A stretch of DNA of 64,000 bases from Alkalimarinus coralli (GCF_023650515.1 NZ_CP096016.1:1698001-1762000), one strand, 5' to 3'; shown: positions 18,306-27,697, numbered from the stretch's first letter. Made by a program: numbers and translations. The notes: generated by a model from the letters alone, not told the origin.

Positions 18306-19229
18306 ATGACCACAACCGCTCTGGTTCTAATCCTGATTTCAGCTGTCGCTCATGCTGGCTGGAATTTCTATGGCAAGAAGTTCAGCCCCACCCTGGCATT
18401 TTTCTTTATAGTGACGCTGGGAGGATCGGCGCTGTTCTCACCTTATTTGCTATGGCATCTGGATTTAATCGGAGCGCTATCAACCGAAATCATCTGGCTA
18501 CTGGTGGCAACAGGCTTATTTCAGAGCCTCTATCTATGGGGGTTAGCTGCAGCTTACCAATCAGGAGATATGTCCATCGCCTATCCCATTGCGCGATCTT
18601 CACCACTGATAATTGTCTGTATCTCAGCCTTTATTCTGGGTCAACGTGACAGCATCTCATTACAAGCAATCATCGGAATAGTACTTATTGTCGGGGGCTG
18701 CTTGCTAGTACCAATGCGGAAGTTCAGTGACCTGAGCCTGGACAACTACCTTAATCGCTCAACCGCCTTCGCAATTCTGGCTGCTTTCTCGACTGCCGGC
18801 TATTCTCTCGTCGACGACAAAGCCACCTCTCTCATGCGGAGTTTAAGCTCACCCGGCACAGAACAGGTACTAACAAGTGCAGGTGATATCGCCTTGGTTT
18901 ATGTCATTTTGCAAGGTATCAGTGCCTCTGTCTGGATGGCTCTTTTCGTTTACTTCTGTCCTAGTGACAAACAGCAAGTGCCCAAGCTTGTCAGAAACTC
19001 ACTACATCACTGCTTACTTACCGCCGTCATGATGTTCGGAACCTATGCCCTCGTGGTAGCCAGCATGGCTTACGTCAGTAACGTCAGCTATGTCGTTGCC
19101 TTCCGTCAGATCAGTATTCCTATTGGAGTGATGATGGGAATAGTTTGGCTTAATGAGCACCTCTACATGCCCAAACTCGTAGGCGTTGCGATCACATTCA
19201 GTGGTCTATTAGCGGTTGCGTTAGGATAG
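18306..19229 (+). CDS. DMT-superfamily (EamA) transporter
   Basis: 307 residues, about ten predicted membrane helices and two EamA repeats (SAVAHAGWNFYGKKFSP near the start; second half from about residue 155). It follows phnX by five bases, so it belongs to the same transcript. Substrate unknown; a role in moving a phosphonate-derived product or precursor is only suggested by context. The segment SGDMSIAYPIARSSPL is the usual EamA helix 3-4 motif. Confidence 0.8.
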   Translation: MTTTALVLILISAVAHAGWNFYGKKFSPTLAFFFIVTLGGSALFSPYLLWHLDLIGALSTEIIWLLVATGLFQSLYLWGLAAAYQSGDMSIAYPIARSSPLIIVCISAFILGQRDSISLQAIIGIVLIVGGCLLVPMRKFSDLSLDNYLNRSTAFAILAAFSTAGYSLVDDKATSLMRSLSSPGTEQVLTSAGDIALVYVILQGISASVWMALFVYFCPSDKQQVPKLVRNSLHHCLLTAVMMFGTYALVVASMAYVSNVSYVVAFRQISIPIGVMMGIVWLNEHLYMPKLVGVAITFSGLLAVALG

Positions 19230-19361
19230 TTAAACAAATATGGAAGGCACACAGAACGTATTTTCCAAGCGTTTTTCAGAACACTTGGTTAATCCCTTTA
19301 ACGTAAAATTTCGCTTAACCTGCGCACCAGCCAGGCAAGGCAAAGTATCTGGATAACACCT

Positions 19362-20015
19362 ATGTCTCTAGCACTATTTGACCTTGATAATACTCTAATC
19401 TCGGGTGACAGTTCTCAATCCTTTTCGGAGTATCTTGCTAACAGCGAGCTACGTACTCCTGAAGATTTTCTCACCGTAAACGAAGCCTATATGGCTGACT
19501 ATGATTCCGGAAATCTGGATCTGTCCGCTTACATGCGCTACACCCTGTCTCCCCTTATCAACCTGGGAAAAATGCAGGTACGAGAACTCATCAATGATTT
19601 TCTAGATCAGATTCTACCTTCCCTTTTGCTTCCCAAGGCATTCGATCTACTGGAATCACATAGGGCAAAAGGCGAAGAACTGGTAATTGTTTCTGCCACT
19701 GGCACGCACCTAGTTGAACCCATAGCAGAACGTCTTAATGTGGATCATGTTTTGGCGGTCAATGTGGAAGTTAAAGATGGCTTTATAACAGGTGAAATTG
19801 AAGGCACGCCAACTTTTCGTGAAGGCAAAGTTGAACGTGCTCAGGAATGGGCAGCTAAACGGGGGCACAATATAGAGCAAGCCAGCTTCTATAGTGATTC
19901 ACTAAACGACTTACCACTACTAAAGGCGGTAAATCGCCCTGTCGCCGTCGATCCCGATCCGGTCTTGGAAAGAATTGCTCGTGAGCAAACATGGGAAATT
20001 ATATCCCTACGTTAA
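19362..20015 (+). CDS. HAD-IB family phosphatase (SerB-like)
   Basis: 217 residues. Motif I is LFDLDNTLISGDSS (nucleophile and acid Asp near residues 7 and 9). Motif II is VIVSATGTHLVEPIAERL. Motif III is SFYSDSLNDLPLLKAV. This is the HAD-IB layout of phosphoserine phosphatase-like enzymes. Position 132 bases after the transporter and 19 bases before the PhnZ-like gene suggests a role at the end of the phosphonate cluster, but the substrate is not determinable. A general phosphatase of serine or lipid metabolism is the alternative. Confidence 0.8.
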   Translation: MSLALFDLDNTLISGDSSQSFSEYLANSELRTPEDFLTVNEAYMADYDSGNLDLSAYMRYTLSPLINLGKMQVRELINDFLDQILPSLLLPKAFDLLESHRAKGEELVIVSATGTHLVEPIAERLNVDHVLAVNVEVKDGFITGEIEGTPTFREGKVERAQEWAAKRGHNIEQASFYSDSLNDLPLLKAVNRPVAVDPDPVLERIAREQTWEIISLR

Positions 20016-20034
20016 CACAAAGAGGGTTCAGATC

Positions 20035-20595
20035 ATGGCAAAACTAACAAACAGCTTCATTACTCAATTAGAACGTTTGTACCGAGACTATGGACAACGC
20101 CATTACGGCGAAAACTGCACACAGTATGAGCACATGGCCCAATGCGGCTGGTGGGCAGATCAAAAAGGTTATGGAGAAGAGCTTGCCATTACAGCTTTTC
20201 TTCATGATGTAGGCCATTTGATAGCAGAAGATCAAGAGATCGAAGGACGTGATGCCCTAGGCTATCCGCAACACGATTCGTTGGCAGAACAATGGTTACT
20301 GGAGCAAGGTTTACCAGAAAAAGTTTGTATTCCCATTGGAATGCACGTAGAAGCCAAGCGTTATCTTGTCACTAGAAATAAGTCTTATGAAAGAGGGTTA
20401 AGTGAAGCCAGCAAAGCCACGTTAGCGCAGCAAGGCGGACCTTTTACCGAAGCAGAATGCCTCAACTTCGAATCATCCCCACACTTTGATCAAGCTATTC
20501 GTCTTCGTGAATTAGACGAATTAGGAAAAGCAGATGATTTCAATCTACCACAACTTGATTATTGGCTTAGGCGTATTGAGAAATACCTTTCTTAA
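20035..20595 (+). CDS. PhnZ-like HD-domain mixed-valent di-iron oxygenase (phosphonate-associated HD protein)
   Basis: 186 residues from ATG 20035, eight bases after AGAGGG; an upstream in-frame start at 19975 overlaps the HAD gene and is less likely. His33, His57-Asp58, His80, His104 and Asp161 fall where the di-iron ligands of PhnZ lie, and the HYGE segment has Tyr24 and Glu26, like the iron-capping Tyr and the Glu of PhnZ. PhnZ splits 2-amino-1-hydroxyethylphosphonate to glycine and phosphate. The usual partner PhnY, which makes that substrate, is not in this window. It may instead act on a related phosphonate. Assignment rests on remembered residue numbering. Confidence 0.78.
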   Translation: MAKLTNSFITQLERLYRDYGQRHYGENCTQYEHMAQCGWWADQKGYGEELAITAFLHDVGHLIAEDQEIEGRDALGYPQHDSLAEQWLLEQGLPEKVCIPIGMHVEAKRYLVTRNKSYERGLSEASKATLAQQGGPFTEAECLNFESSPHFDQAIRLRELDELGKADDFNLPQLDYWLRRIEKYLS

Positions 20596-20623
20596 CCCAA
20601 CTAACCTATGGGTACTCCACTAA

Positions 20624-20788
20624 ATGAGTTTCGTTTTCCTTTCCTTAGCAATTCTTGCTGAGGTCATTGCGACCTTTTCGCAAAAGTATACCGAACAATT
20701 TCGCCTAATCGGTCCAAACCTCATTGTTGTTACAGGTTACTCCTTGGCCTTTCGAAGAGTAACAGTTAAATTCAACTATAATAGCTAA
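20624..20788 (+). pseudogene. Truncated SMR (EmrE/SugE-type) efflux gene
   Basis: A 54-codon frame beginning MSFVFLSLAILAEVIATFSQ. It matches the first helix and the key membrane Glu (E13, like EmrE Glu14) of small multidrug resistance proteins, and continues through the start of helix 2 (IGPNLIVVTGYSLAF). It then runs into unrelated sequence (RRVTVKFNYNS) and stops. Full SMR proteins have about 105-110 residues and four helices, so this is a 3'-deleted remnant. It lies just downstream of the phosphonate set. Confidence 0.78.
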
Positions 20789-20847
20789 ACTCGACAGCCC
20801 AAATTGAGCAAGATTAAACCGTTACTGATCAATAAAAAGGTACTAAC

Positions 20848-22026
20848 GTGAACCACACTCGCCACTCACTCAACGCGCTTGGAACGAAACTAAAAAGTGA
20901 ATTCCCTCTCCATAACGATATCTGTTATCTAAATCATGCAGCGGTTTCCCCTTGGCCGAAAAGAACACAGCTTGCTGTCTCAAGTTTTGCGGAAGAAAAT
21001 GCTATTTTTGGCGCGACAAACTATCTTGAGTGGTTAAAAACCGAGTCTGCGTTGAGAGCACACCTGGCCAAGCTAATCAACGCGCCATCCCCCAGTGACA
21101 TTGCGCTATCAAAAAGCACCTCCGAAGCTTTGTCGATCATTGCCTACGGACTTCAGTGGGAGCAAGGCGATGAGATAGTGATAAGTAATCAGGAGTTCCC
21201 TTCAAATAGAATTGTATGGGAGTCGCTATCAAATAAAGGCGTAAACCTCAAAGTAGTGAATATTGATAAGGATGATCCCGTAAGCGCTATTGAAAAGCGG
21301 TTAACATCCAAAACAAAACTCGTATCTATCAGTTCCGTTCAATATGCATCAGGGTTGAAAATTGATATTGATCGACTTGGAAAGGTTTGCAAACAAAAGA
21401 ACGTACTATTCTGTGTCGATGCCATACAGAGTTTAGGGGCATATAAGTTTGATATTGCCCAAAGCCTGGCTGACTTCGTTGTTGCAGACGGCCATAAATG
21501 GATGATGGGGCCAGAAGGCCTGGCTTTGCTCTATGTAAAGCCAGAAGTACGCGACAGCATGACGTTAAACCAATATGGCTGGCATATGGTCAAACATCGA
21601 GGTGACTACACCCGTAACAGTTGGGAGCTCGCACCCGATGCCACTCGTTTTGAATGCGGAAGCCCAAACATGCTGGGCATTCATGCGTTAAATGCTAGCT
21701 TATCGCTTATAAATGAGATAGGTATAGAGACCATCTCTGAAGCGCTTGATAGCAATATCTCTTACCTCATTGGCAAATTGAAGGACATACCCGGAATCGA
21801 GTTTGTTTCGTCAATTGAACACCCCCGCCTGGCCGGAATCGTCACATTTACCGTTAACGGCATAGAGCCTAATGAACTGTATAGCGAGCTAATGAAAGCG
21901 GGCGTAATTTGTGCCTGTCGGGGTGGCGGCGTTAGATTCTCTCCCCATTTCTACACGCCAGAACATGTGATCGATAGAGCCATTGAAATAGTAAAAACCA
22001 CAGTATGCCAGTTACAAAATCAGTAA
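20848..22026 (+). CDS. Class V aminotransferase-fold PLP enzyme (cysteine desulfurase/epimerase-like)
   Basis: 392 residues. The N-terminus (ICYLNHAAVSPWPKRTQ) and the PLP-lysine region VVADGHKWMMGPEGLALLYV fit the aminotransferase class V fold. CVDAIQSLGA holds the cofactor Asp. The C-terminus CACRGGGVRFSPHFYTPEHVIDRAIEIV is typical of cysteine desulfurase-like and isopenicillin-N-epimerase-like members. No Cys-loop typical of IscS/SufS was recognised, so a desulfurase role is not supported. It stands alone after the SMR remnant; substrate unknown. Confidence 0.82.
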   Translation: MNHTRHSLNALGTKLKSEFPLHNDICYLNHAAVSPWPKRTQLAVSSFAEENAIFGATNYLEWLKTESALRAHLAKLINAPSPSDIALSKSTSEALSIIAYGLQWEQGDEIVISNQEFPSNRIVWESLSNKGVNLKVVNIDKDDPVSAIEKRLTSKTKLVSISSVQYASGLKIDIDRLGKVCKQKNVLFCVDAIQSLGAYKFDIAQSLADFVVADGHKWMMGPEGLALLYVKPEVRDSMTLNQYGWHMVKHRGDYTRNSWELAPDATRFECGSPNMLGIHALNASLSLINEIGIETISEALDSNISYLIGKLKDIPGIEFVSSIEHPRLAGIVTFTVNGIEPNELYSELMKAGVICACRGGGVRFSPHFYTPEHVIDRAIEIVKTTVCQLQNQ

Positions 22027-22123
22027 TTGGCAGATCTAATCTAAACGAGACTTTTGCACGACTAAAGTTAAGATTACAGTTAAGATCTTGAGTGGTAGAT
22101 AACCCTACACGCCATGCGTGCTC

Positions 22124-22606
22124 TTACTGGTTATTATCAACCATTAGTGGCTCAATATGCCTCGCTGTGAAGCAACCATCAAACGGGCTTTCAGCAGTGA
22201 GGCGCACAATCATGCCAGTACCAAACGATACCGGGTGAAGAAGGTCTGCATTAACCATTAAGCTGACAAGCTTTCCAACGAGAGGCATATGAGAGGCGAT
22301 CAACACGGAACTTGCCTCACCATCTAGCTGATAAAGCCATTCAGCCACCTTTGATGGATTGTAATCCGGGGTCAGCCTCTGCTGAATATTTAGCCTGCCC
22401 CCTAGCTCCTCTATGGCAATTTGTGCACTCTGCTTAGCTCGCAGGTATGGACTCGACCAGACTTGATCCACGCTCCCAAATTGCTCTGACAAGCCTTTAA
22501 CTGCGCGGCGAACTTCACTCTGGCCTCGGACGGTCAACTCCCGGTTAATATCGCTATCGGCATTAAATGAAGCCTCACCGTGGCGCATCAAAAAAATGTC
22601 TAGCAT
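22124..22606 (-). CDS. sixA: Phosphohistidine phosphatase SixA
   Basis: 160 residues. It starts with the histidine-phosphatase motif FLMRHGEAS (catalytic His8). Other active-site elements are WSSPYLRAKQSAQIA and ASHMPLVGKL. The family dephosphorylates phosphohistidine in HPt-type domains. It is the last gene of a minus-strand set gpsA - DUF4389 - sixA, an order I recall from other gammaproteobacteria. It is 21 bases from the gene before it. Confidence 0.9.
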   Translation of the reverse strand: MLDIFLMRHGEASFNADSDINRELTVRGQSEVRRAVKGLSEQFGSVDQVWSSPYLRAKQSAQIAIEELGGRLNIQQRLTPDYNPSKVAEWLYQLDGEASSVLIASHMPLVGKLVSLMVNADLLHPVSFGTGMIVRLTAESPFDGCFTARHIEPLMVDNNQ

Positions 22607-22627
22607 AGCCTATCTCCACTAATGAGC

Positions 22628-22900
22628 TTACTTACCCTTCGGCCATTCCGAAAATGGGTAAGGCTTTTTCTCATCGGCATAACTAAGAAAGCGTATTATT
22701 TGTGATACATACGTCGCCAAAGAGGCACCAAACTCAGTTAGCCTTTGGTTTGGCCCAGTCCCAAACGTTGTGACAACAGCTTGAAGTATCAGCATAACAA
22801 TAATTAATAAATCAATTATTTTATAAACGACGTAAAAACCTATCATGTATATAATTCTTAACCAATGTGCTTCTTTATCATACTCTCTGTTATCAGACAT
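22628..22900 (-). CDS. DUF4389 small membrane protein
   Basis: 90 residues. Two hydrophobic stretches (IIYMIGFYVVYKIIDLLIIV and the following LILQAVVTTFGTG) make a membrane hairpin. The tail FASLATYVSQIIRFLSYADEKKPYPFSEWP-like end is the DUF4389 hallmark (here FGASLATYVSQIIRFLSYAD, then KPYPFSEWP). Function unknown. It sits between gpsA and sixA with short gaps on both sides, so probably cotranscribed. Confidence 0.82.
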   Translation of the reverse strand: MSDNREYDKEAHWLRIIYMIGFYVVYKIIDLLIIVMLILQAVVTTFGTGPNQRLTEFGASLATYVSQIIRFLSYADEKKPYPFSEWPKGK

Positions 22901-22959
22901 AATATTCCCTTTTAAAATTTCTTAAGCATTTTCTGTATATTAGACGTTGTCGCACTTAA

Positions 22960-23988
22960 TTAAACTTCGCTTCTTGGAAGAATAAACTCCACATCCGTAC
23001 TCTGCTGAGCCAGCATCATTCCACTGATGATGCTCTTTATTTCTTTCTTTTCAAACAAAATTGAGTAAAGGCCTTGAACAAGCGGCATATAAACTTCAAG
23101 CTCATCGGCTTTATGCTTAACAAAGCGTAGCGTATTAATTCCCTCTGCGACCTCACCTAGCTCAGCTATCGCCTCGTCGAGATTTTGCCCTTTGCCTACC
23201 GCATAACCGACTCTGTAATTCCTGCTAAGAGAAGAACTACAGGTAACCATTAAATCCCCTACTCCCGCCAAGCCGAGAAATGTCATAGGGTTTGCGCCTA
23301 AGCATACCGCAAAGCGACTCATTTCGGCCAAGCTTCGGGTAACCAGCATGGACTTTGTGTTTTCGCCCATCCCATAGGCTTCCGCTAACCCCGACATGAT
23401 GGCATATATATTTTTTAATGCGCCTCCCAGTTCAACGCCGTAAATATCGAGGTTTGCATAGACCCTAAAGTAACTACACCCCAGTAACTCTTGAATGCTA
23501 GACCGCACATCTGGCGACTCGCTTGCAATAACGGTTGCAGTTAATGTTTTTTGCGCGATCTCTTTTGCTAAGTTGGGGCCACTCAACACACCAACAGGGT
23601 TTTGCGGCAACAACTCTTCTAAAATCTGGCTCATTAGCAAAAATGAGTCGCCCTCTATCCCTTTTGTTGTGCTAACAACTATTTGATTAGGCTTAATATA
23701 CTGGCGGGCGTTTTCAACGACTGAGCGAAACGATTTACTGGGTATCGAAACAAAAATAATGTCACTTTGGGATACGGCGCTTTCAAGCTCGGTTGTAGCG
23801 ATGAGGTTGTCATGCAAATGGTAATCTGGCATATACCTTTTATTTTCGCGCATGCGTTGAATATCTTCTGCTCGCTGTTGGTTTCTCATCCACAAAAAAG
23901 CACGATGACCATTGGTGGCGGCAATATTCGCAATTGCAGTACCAAAGCTACCACCACCCAATACAGTAATTGTTCTAGTAACTGACAT
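22960..23988 (-). CDS. gpsA: Glycerol-3-phosphate dehydrogenase [NAD(P)+]
   Basis: 342 residues from ATG 23988; the frame stays open to 24075 but the extra 29 residues do not resemble the family. The Rossmann motif is [17 protein letters not shown]. Then [12 protein letters not shown] and [18 protein letters not shown], and the substrate region [29 protein letters not shown] with its catalytic Lys. It makes sn-glycerol-3-phosphate for phospholipid synthesis. First of three minus-strand genes ending with sixA. Confidence 0.95.
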   Translation of the reverse strand: MSVTRTITVLGGGSFGTAIANIAATNGHRAFLWMRNQQRAEDIQRMRENKRYMPDYHLHDNLIATTELESAVSQSDIIFVSIPSKSFRSVVENARQYIKPNQIVVSTTKGIEGDSFLLMSQILEELLPQNPVGVLSGPNLAKEIAQKTLTATVIASESPDVRSSIQELLGCSYFRVYANLDIYGVELGGALKNIYAIMSGLAEAYGMGENTKSMLVTRSLAEMSRFAVCLGANPMTFLGLAGVGDLMVTCSSSLSRNYRVGYAVGKGQNLDEAIAELGEVAEGINTLRFVKHKADELEVYMPLVQGLYSILFEKKEIKSIISGMMLAQQSTDVEFILPRSEV

Positions 23989-24172
23989 ATCTAAACCAGA
24001 GTTATAATAATAAGAAAGCCCTGACGCCATCGCCCTGTATGATCTATCTGTACAGGATGAGTAGACACAGCGCATGTTCTTGAACGAGCCTGCTGCAACA
24101 CTATCAATATACTAGTGTTGCAATCATTACGTTACATAAAGAATTATAGTATCTAGAAGTGTTCTGAGGATT

Positions 24173-24685
24173 TCAATGAGTTAGCGCTGCCTGCTCAACA
24201 ATATTTTCGCATTCGAGCGCTTGAACCAGGTCTTTAAACTCTTTTTTGTTTGAGTCATTCAGCTCCATTAAAGTGAGATGAGCATCAAGCACTTTCTCTC
24301 TTACCTGTTGCTCGGTCGCTTTAAGGATGGGGATCTCTTCCAGCTCAGATAATTCGGCTGCAGGTTCTTTCATGATGATAAAGATCTCACCAAACCCCAT
24401 AGTTTGAATGATCCGAGTGATATCTGGGTTGGTGGAGATAATAGTAGGTAAAAAAGAGCTTTTCTTACGGGCCAGTACCGCTATCTTGGCTAATAAACCA
24501 AGCGTTGTACTGTCGATGATCGTTGTCTCGGTCAGGTCAATGACAACCGTCTTAAACACAGGGTTTGACGACATTGAGTCAATAATAATATCCAGCGTTG
24601 AACAAAGATATAAGCGTATTTCACCTACGAACTTTAATACATATATACCTTGTTGTTCAGCCTGTAAAATCTTATAGCTAGCCAT
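24173..24685 (-). CDS. STAS-domain anti-sigma factor antagonist (RssC-like)
   Basis: 170 residues. The STAS domain occupies residues ~5-110, with VVIDLTETTIIDSTTLGLLAKI containing the likely phosphorylatable Ser59. A C-terminal extension of about 50 mostly helical residues is extra to a plain antagonist. It overlaps the upstream phosphatase gene by eight bases. A REC-PP2C phosphatase followed by a STAS protein is the layout of the RssB/RssC pair in Pseudomonas; the phosphatase would reactivate this protein by dephosphorylation. Confidence 0.85.
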   Translation of the reverse strand: MASYKILQAEQQGIYVLKFVGEIRLYLCSTLDIIIDSMSSNPVFKTVVIDLTETTIIDSTTLGLLAKIAVLARKKSSFLPTIISTNPDITRIIQTMGFGEIFIIMKEPAAELSELEEIPILKATEQQVREKVLDAHLTLMELNDSNKKEFKDLVQALECENIVEQAALTH

Positions 24686-25865
24686 CTTGATTATCTACCC
24701 CGGAAACAGTCAAAATTGCAATATCGTCTGGTAACTCATTCATTTCATTAAGCTGCACTGATTCAGCCAGAGACTCAATACTATGACCACTATTTTCAAC
24801 TAATGTTAGTAGCTTCTGTTCTTTTTCTGCCAGGCTATCTGCCTTGATTACCTCAAGGATGCCATCTGAAAACATCCATAAGTCAAATTTCTGAGGCAGA
24901 ACACGATCATACACTCTGTATGTTGGATCTTCGAACAAGCCAACGGGCATACCGGTTCCTTCGAGATACTCCGCTTTTCCGTCGACGACCAACACAGGCA
25001 TAGGAAAGTGTGCTCCAACAGAATATGTAAGCTTATTGGTATCATTTTCCAGCACCCCGACAAACATCGTAAGATGTTTGCCAAAGTCATTTTCAAGAAG
25101 CTCGCGATTAATTCGATGCAGAATCTTGTCAGGATAGAGGATATCGTCAGTAGACCCTCTTTTGAAGTTTCTAAGCAAACGGTTGGACAGGTTTTTTAAT
25201 AACACCGTAACAAATGCAGAAGAAGAACCATGACCAGAAACATCGGCAATGTAAAAAATAGCTTTTGTACTATCTATTTTAAAATAATCCAGAAAGTCGC
25301 CACTAAGATAAAGAGAAGGCTTAATTAAATGGTTGCATTTAATTCCCTTCAACTTCTTTTCGCGCTCAGGCAGCATTTTCATTTGAACTTTTAAGCCTGC
25401 TTTCTGGTCAGCCTTTAGTTCTGCAATCCCTGCTTTTAATTCTCTATTAGCATCTTCAAGTTCAACCCTGTAACGCTGGTTTAGCCTAACCAACCGAATT
25501 TGTTCAAAAATACGTTTAATCACTTCTTCAACCAGTGAGAAGTCTTTGATTGGTTTTATAATAAAGTCAGACGCCCCGGCCCTCAATGCTGTTACAACAT
25601 CTGATGCATTGTCAGTATGAGAGAACGCTATCACAGGTGAAGGTGGAAACTGAGGGTCTTTGAGTTTTGACAATAAGCTGATTTCATCGGAGGATAAATC
25701 CCCAAAAATAAGGTCAGGACGACCATTCGCTATGCTGACGAGCGCCTCTTTGATGTTTTTAACTGAGACCACGTAATACCCGACCGCAAGCAAACCATCC
25801 GATAAGTAATGGCGACAATTATCATCCTTATCGATTACGAGCATTCTCTCGGCGTGACTTGACAT
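24678..25865 (-). CDS. Response regulator with PP2C/SpoIIE phosphatase domain (RssB-like)
   Basis: 395 residues. The N-terminal receiver domain (~1-125) has acidic IDKDD, probable phospho-Asp56 in LIFGDLSS and Lys in DFIIKPI. A coiled-coil linker follows (~130-165). The SpoIIE/RsbU-type PP2C domain (~185-390) has SGDFLDYF, YIADVSGHGSSSAFVT, LWMFSDGILE and the closing ELPDDIAILTV. It should dephosphorylate the adjacent STAS protein and so release a sigma factor or other partner. No anti-sigma kinase gene is nearby. Confidence 0.88.
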   Translation of the reverse strand: MSSHAERMLVIDKDDNCRHYLSDGLLAVGYYVVSVKNIKEALVSIANGRPDLIFGDLSSDEISLLSKLKDPQFPPSPVIAFSHTDNASDVVTALRAGASDFIIKPIKDFSLVEEVIKRIFEQIRLVRLNQRYRVELEDANRELKAGIAELKADQKAGLKVQMKMLPEREKKLKGIKCNHLIKPSLYLSGDFLDYFKIDSTKAIFYIADVSGHGSSSAFVTVLLKNLSNRLLRNFKRGSTDDILYPDKILHRINRELLENDFGKHLTMFVGVLENDTNKLTYSVGAHFPMPVLVVDGKAEYLEGTGMPVGLFEDPTYRVYDRVLPQKFDLWMFSDGILEVIKADSLAEKEQKLLTLVENSGHSIESLAESVQLNEMNELPDDIAILTVSGVDNQDG

Positions 25866-26230
25866 AACTAGAAAACCACAAATGTGCTGTTAAGTAACAG
25901 GTTTACATACATTTCAGTATAGGCCTCGTCGATAACAAGTCTAACTTTATTAGAGCGTTTATGAAGGTTAACGTCCGCCGCAGTGAATACCGTGAAAACC
26001 ATCACAACTCGCTGTAAGTTCACACGAGTTAACAAAATTGTTCACTAAAGCCGATGATATTATAAATATCCACTATGTTGTTATGGCGCTTTATTATTTT
26101 AAATTTTAAAAACCATGTGTGAAACCTTATTTTTAAGGTTATGCTCATAATTTAGAGCATGCATACTAATTTCTCTGTTCGACCTTAGGCTACTTGAATG
26201 TTGCGCCTACAATATATAGCAGGTACTTGA
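25866..26230. other. Divergent intergenic region, 365 bp
   Basis: It separates the RssB-like gene (-) from the HD protein (+). Two small hairpins occur back to back before the HD gene (AACCTT/AAGGTT near 26132-26150, and ATGCTC/GAGCAT near 26150-26170) in AT-rich DNA. No gene was recognised. It probably holds both promoters. Confidence 0.5.
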
Positions 26231-27697
26231 ATGGTTATAGATTATTTTCCTGAAGACTTACTTGGGGCTCACACTAAACTGATAATGGATCCCGTTCATG
26301 GCGGTATCCCTCTATTCCCACATGAAGTTGCCATTATAGACCACCCTCTTTTTCAGCGGCTGCGCAATATCTGCCAAAATGACATTCTTTCGCTAGTATT
26401 TCCTGGCGCAACCCATTCTCGTTTTTTACATAGTATTGGAGTAATGCATGTAGGTGAGAGAATTTTCCTTTCAATGGTTAAAAGCTACCTTGAATCAAGA
26501 CGCTACAAAGCTAAAGAAAGCACAACAAAAGAGCAGTTTTTTGCCATTGATTATTTCAACAAGGTTATCAGGCTAGCCTGTCTGCTGCACGACTGCGGAC
26601 ACTCCAGCTTCTCTCACCAGTTCACCAGAACATCAAAAATAAAGAAAATGATGAGGTCTCCCGGCCTTTTTGAACAGCTATGGGACGGGATCGACACAAC
26701 ACCACTGTATTCAACACCGCCCGGCACACTGGAACATGAGCATTACTCGGTACGATGCGCACACCAGTTACTAACAGATGTAGACGTTGAAGAGTCAGGT
26801 ATCTACCCCATAGATGTGCTTGCAATAATGGAAACCACTGACGCATCAACCAGCACCTTATTTAACAAACATGCAGAGCAGTTTTGGCAATTTATTACTC
26901 CTAATAAGTCTATGGAGTGGCAGAACGGCGCTTCCGCACCTCAACTCGTTAAGCAATTGTTATCTTCAATTATTTCCGGTGAAGTCGATGCTGATAGAGC
27001 AGACTACATGCTAAGGGATGGTTTCCATTCATCGGTAACCATTGGAGGTTTCAATCTTGACCACCTGCTAAGCAATCTTCGGTTTGGCTGGGAGCCAAAG
27101 GCACCCTGGCTTGGACTTGCAGTCACCTCGAAAGGGTTGAGCGCGCTGGAAGATTTCGTCTATAGCCGAAACCAGATGTATCGCCACGTTTATGCACATA
27201 AAACAGCACTGGGGTTTGACTGGTTGCTCAGAGAAGCCATAAATGAAGTTCTAGAGAACCCAGAAGTTGAAGCCTATGTAAATGAGTGTTTAACTGACTT
27301 AACAGAGTTCAGACATTTAACAGATAATTATTTCTGGGAATGTTTCAGAAGCCATGCCAGAAAAAGGCCTGATAGCTATTCTTATTGCATTATCAACCGA
27401 GTCAAATTAAAGCACATTGACACCCAGTTTGACCTGCCCTCGACAGAAATTGATCAGCGTAAGCATGAGCTTGCGATTCAGCTCAACGTTGATAAGTCTT
27501 CAGTCGTATCATGTACCATGAATGCAAAATTTTCAGAAATAAGTGATAACTTCGATCAGATGAAAGTGCTTGTAAAAGACCCAATCACCCAAAAACATCA
27601 ATTAAGGTTGATTCCTGAGGTAAGTACTTTTTTTAACAAATTCACAGATGGTACGATTACTCACTTTTATATAAAGCCAAGCCGCCTGGATCAATAG
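26231..27697 (+). CDS. HD-domain phosphohydrolase, SAMHD1/dNTPase-like
   Basis: 488 residues. The N-terminus has KLIMDPVHGGIPLF, the hallmark of the COG1078 group. Metal ligands are likely His62 or His67 (ATHSRFLHSIGVMHVG), His120-Asp121 (CLLHDCGHSSFSHQ) and the Asp in GEVDADRADYMLRDG. Members hydrolyse dNTPs to deoxynucleosides and triphosphate, often with allosteric control; the exact substrate here is not shown. Full-length and intact. Followed 102 bases later by exonuclease III. Confidence 0.85.
   Translation: MVIDYFPEDLLGAHTKLIMDPVHGGIPLFPHEVAIIDHPLFQRLRNICQNDILSLVFPGATHSRFLHSIGVMHVGERIFLSMVKSYLESRRYKAKESTTKEQFFAIDYFNKVIRLACLLHDCGHSSFSHQFTRTSKIKKMMRSPGLFEQLWDGIDTTPLYSTPPGTLEHEHYSVRCAHQLLTDVDVEESGIYPIDVLAIMETTDASTSTLFNKHAEQFWQFITPNKSMEWQNGASAPQLVKQLLSSIISGEVDADRADYMLRDGFHSSVTIGGFNLDHLLSNLRFGWEPKAPWLGLAVTSKGLSALEDFVYSRNQMYRHVYAHKTALGFDWLLREAINEVLENPEVEAYVNECLTDLTEFRHLTDNYFWECFRSHARKRPDSYSYCIINRVKLKHIDTQFDLPSTEIDQRKHELAIQLNVDKSSVVSCTMNAKFSEISDNFDQMKVLVKDPITQKHQLRLIPEVSTFFNKFTDGTITHFYIKPSRLDQ

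Noticed and set aside
19975-20034. Upstream start extending the PhnZ-like protein by 20 residues
   Set aside because: It would overlap the HAD gene. ATG 20035 has AGAGGG at good spacing, and the PhnZ residue numbering fits that start.
20848-22026. Class V enzyme as a second 2-AEP transaminase
   Set aside because: Its motifs (NHAAVSPWP, CRGGGVRFSPHF) belong to the desulfurase/epimerase-like branch, phnW is already present, and an SMR remnant separates it from the phn genes.
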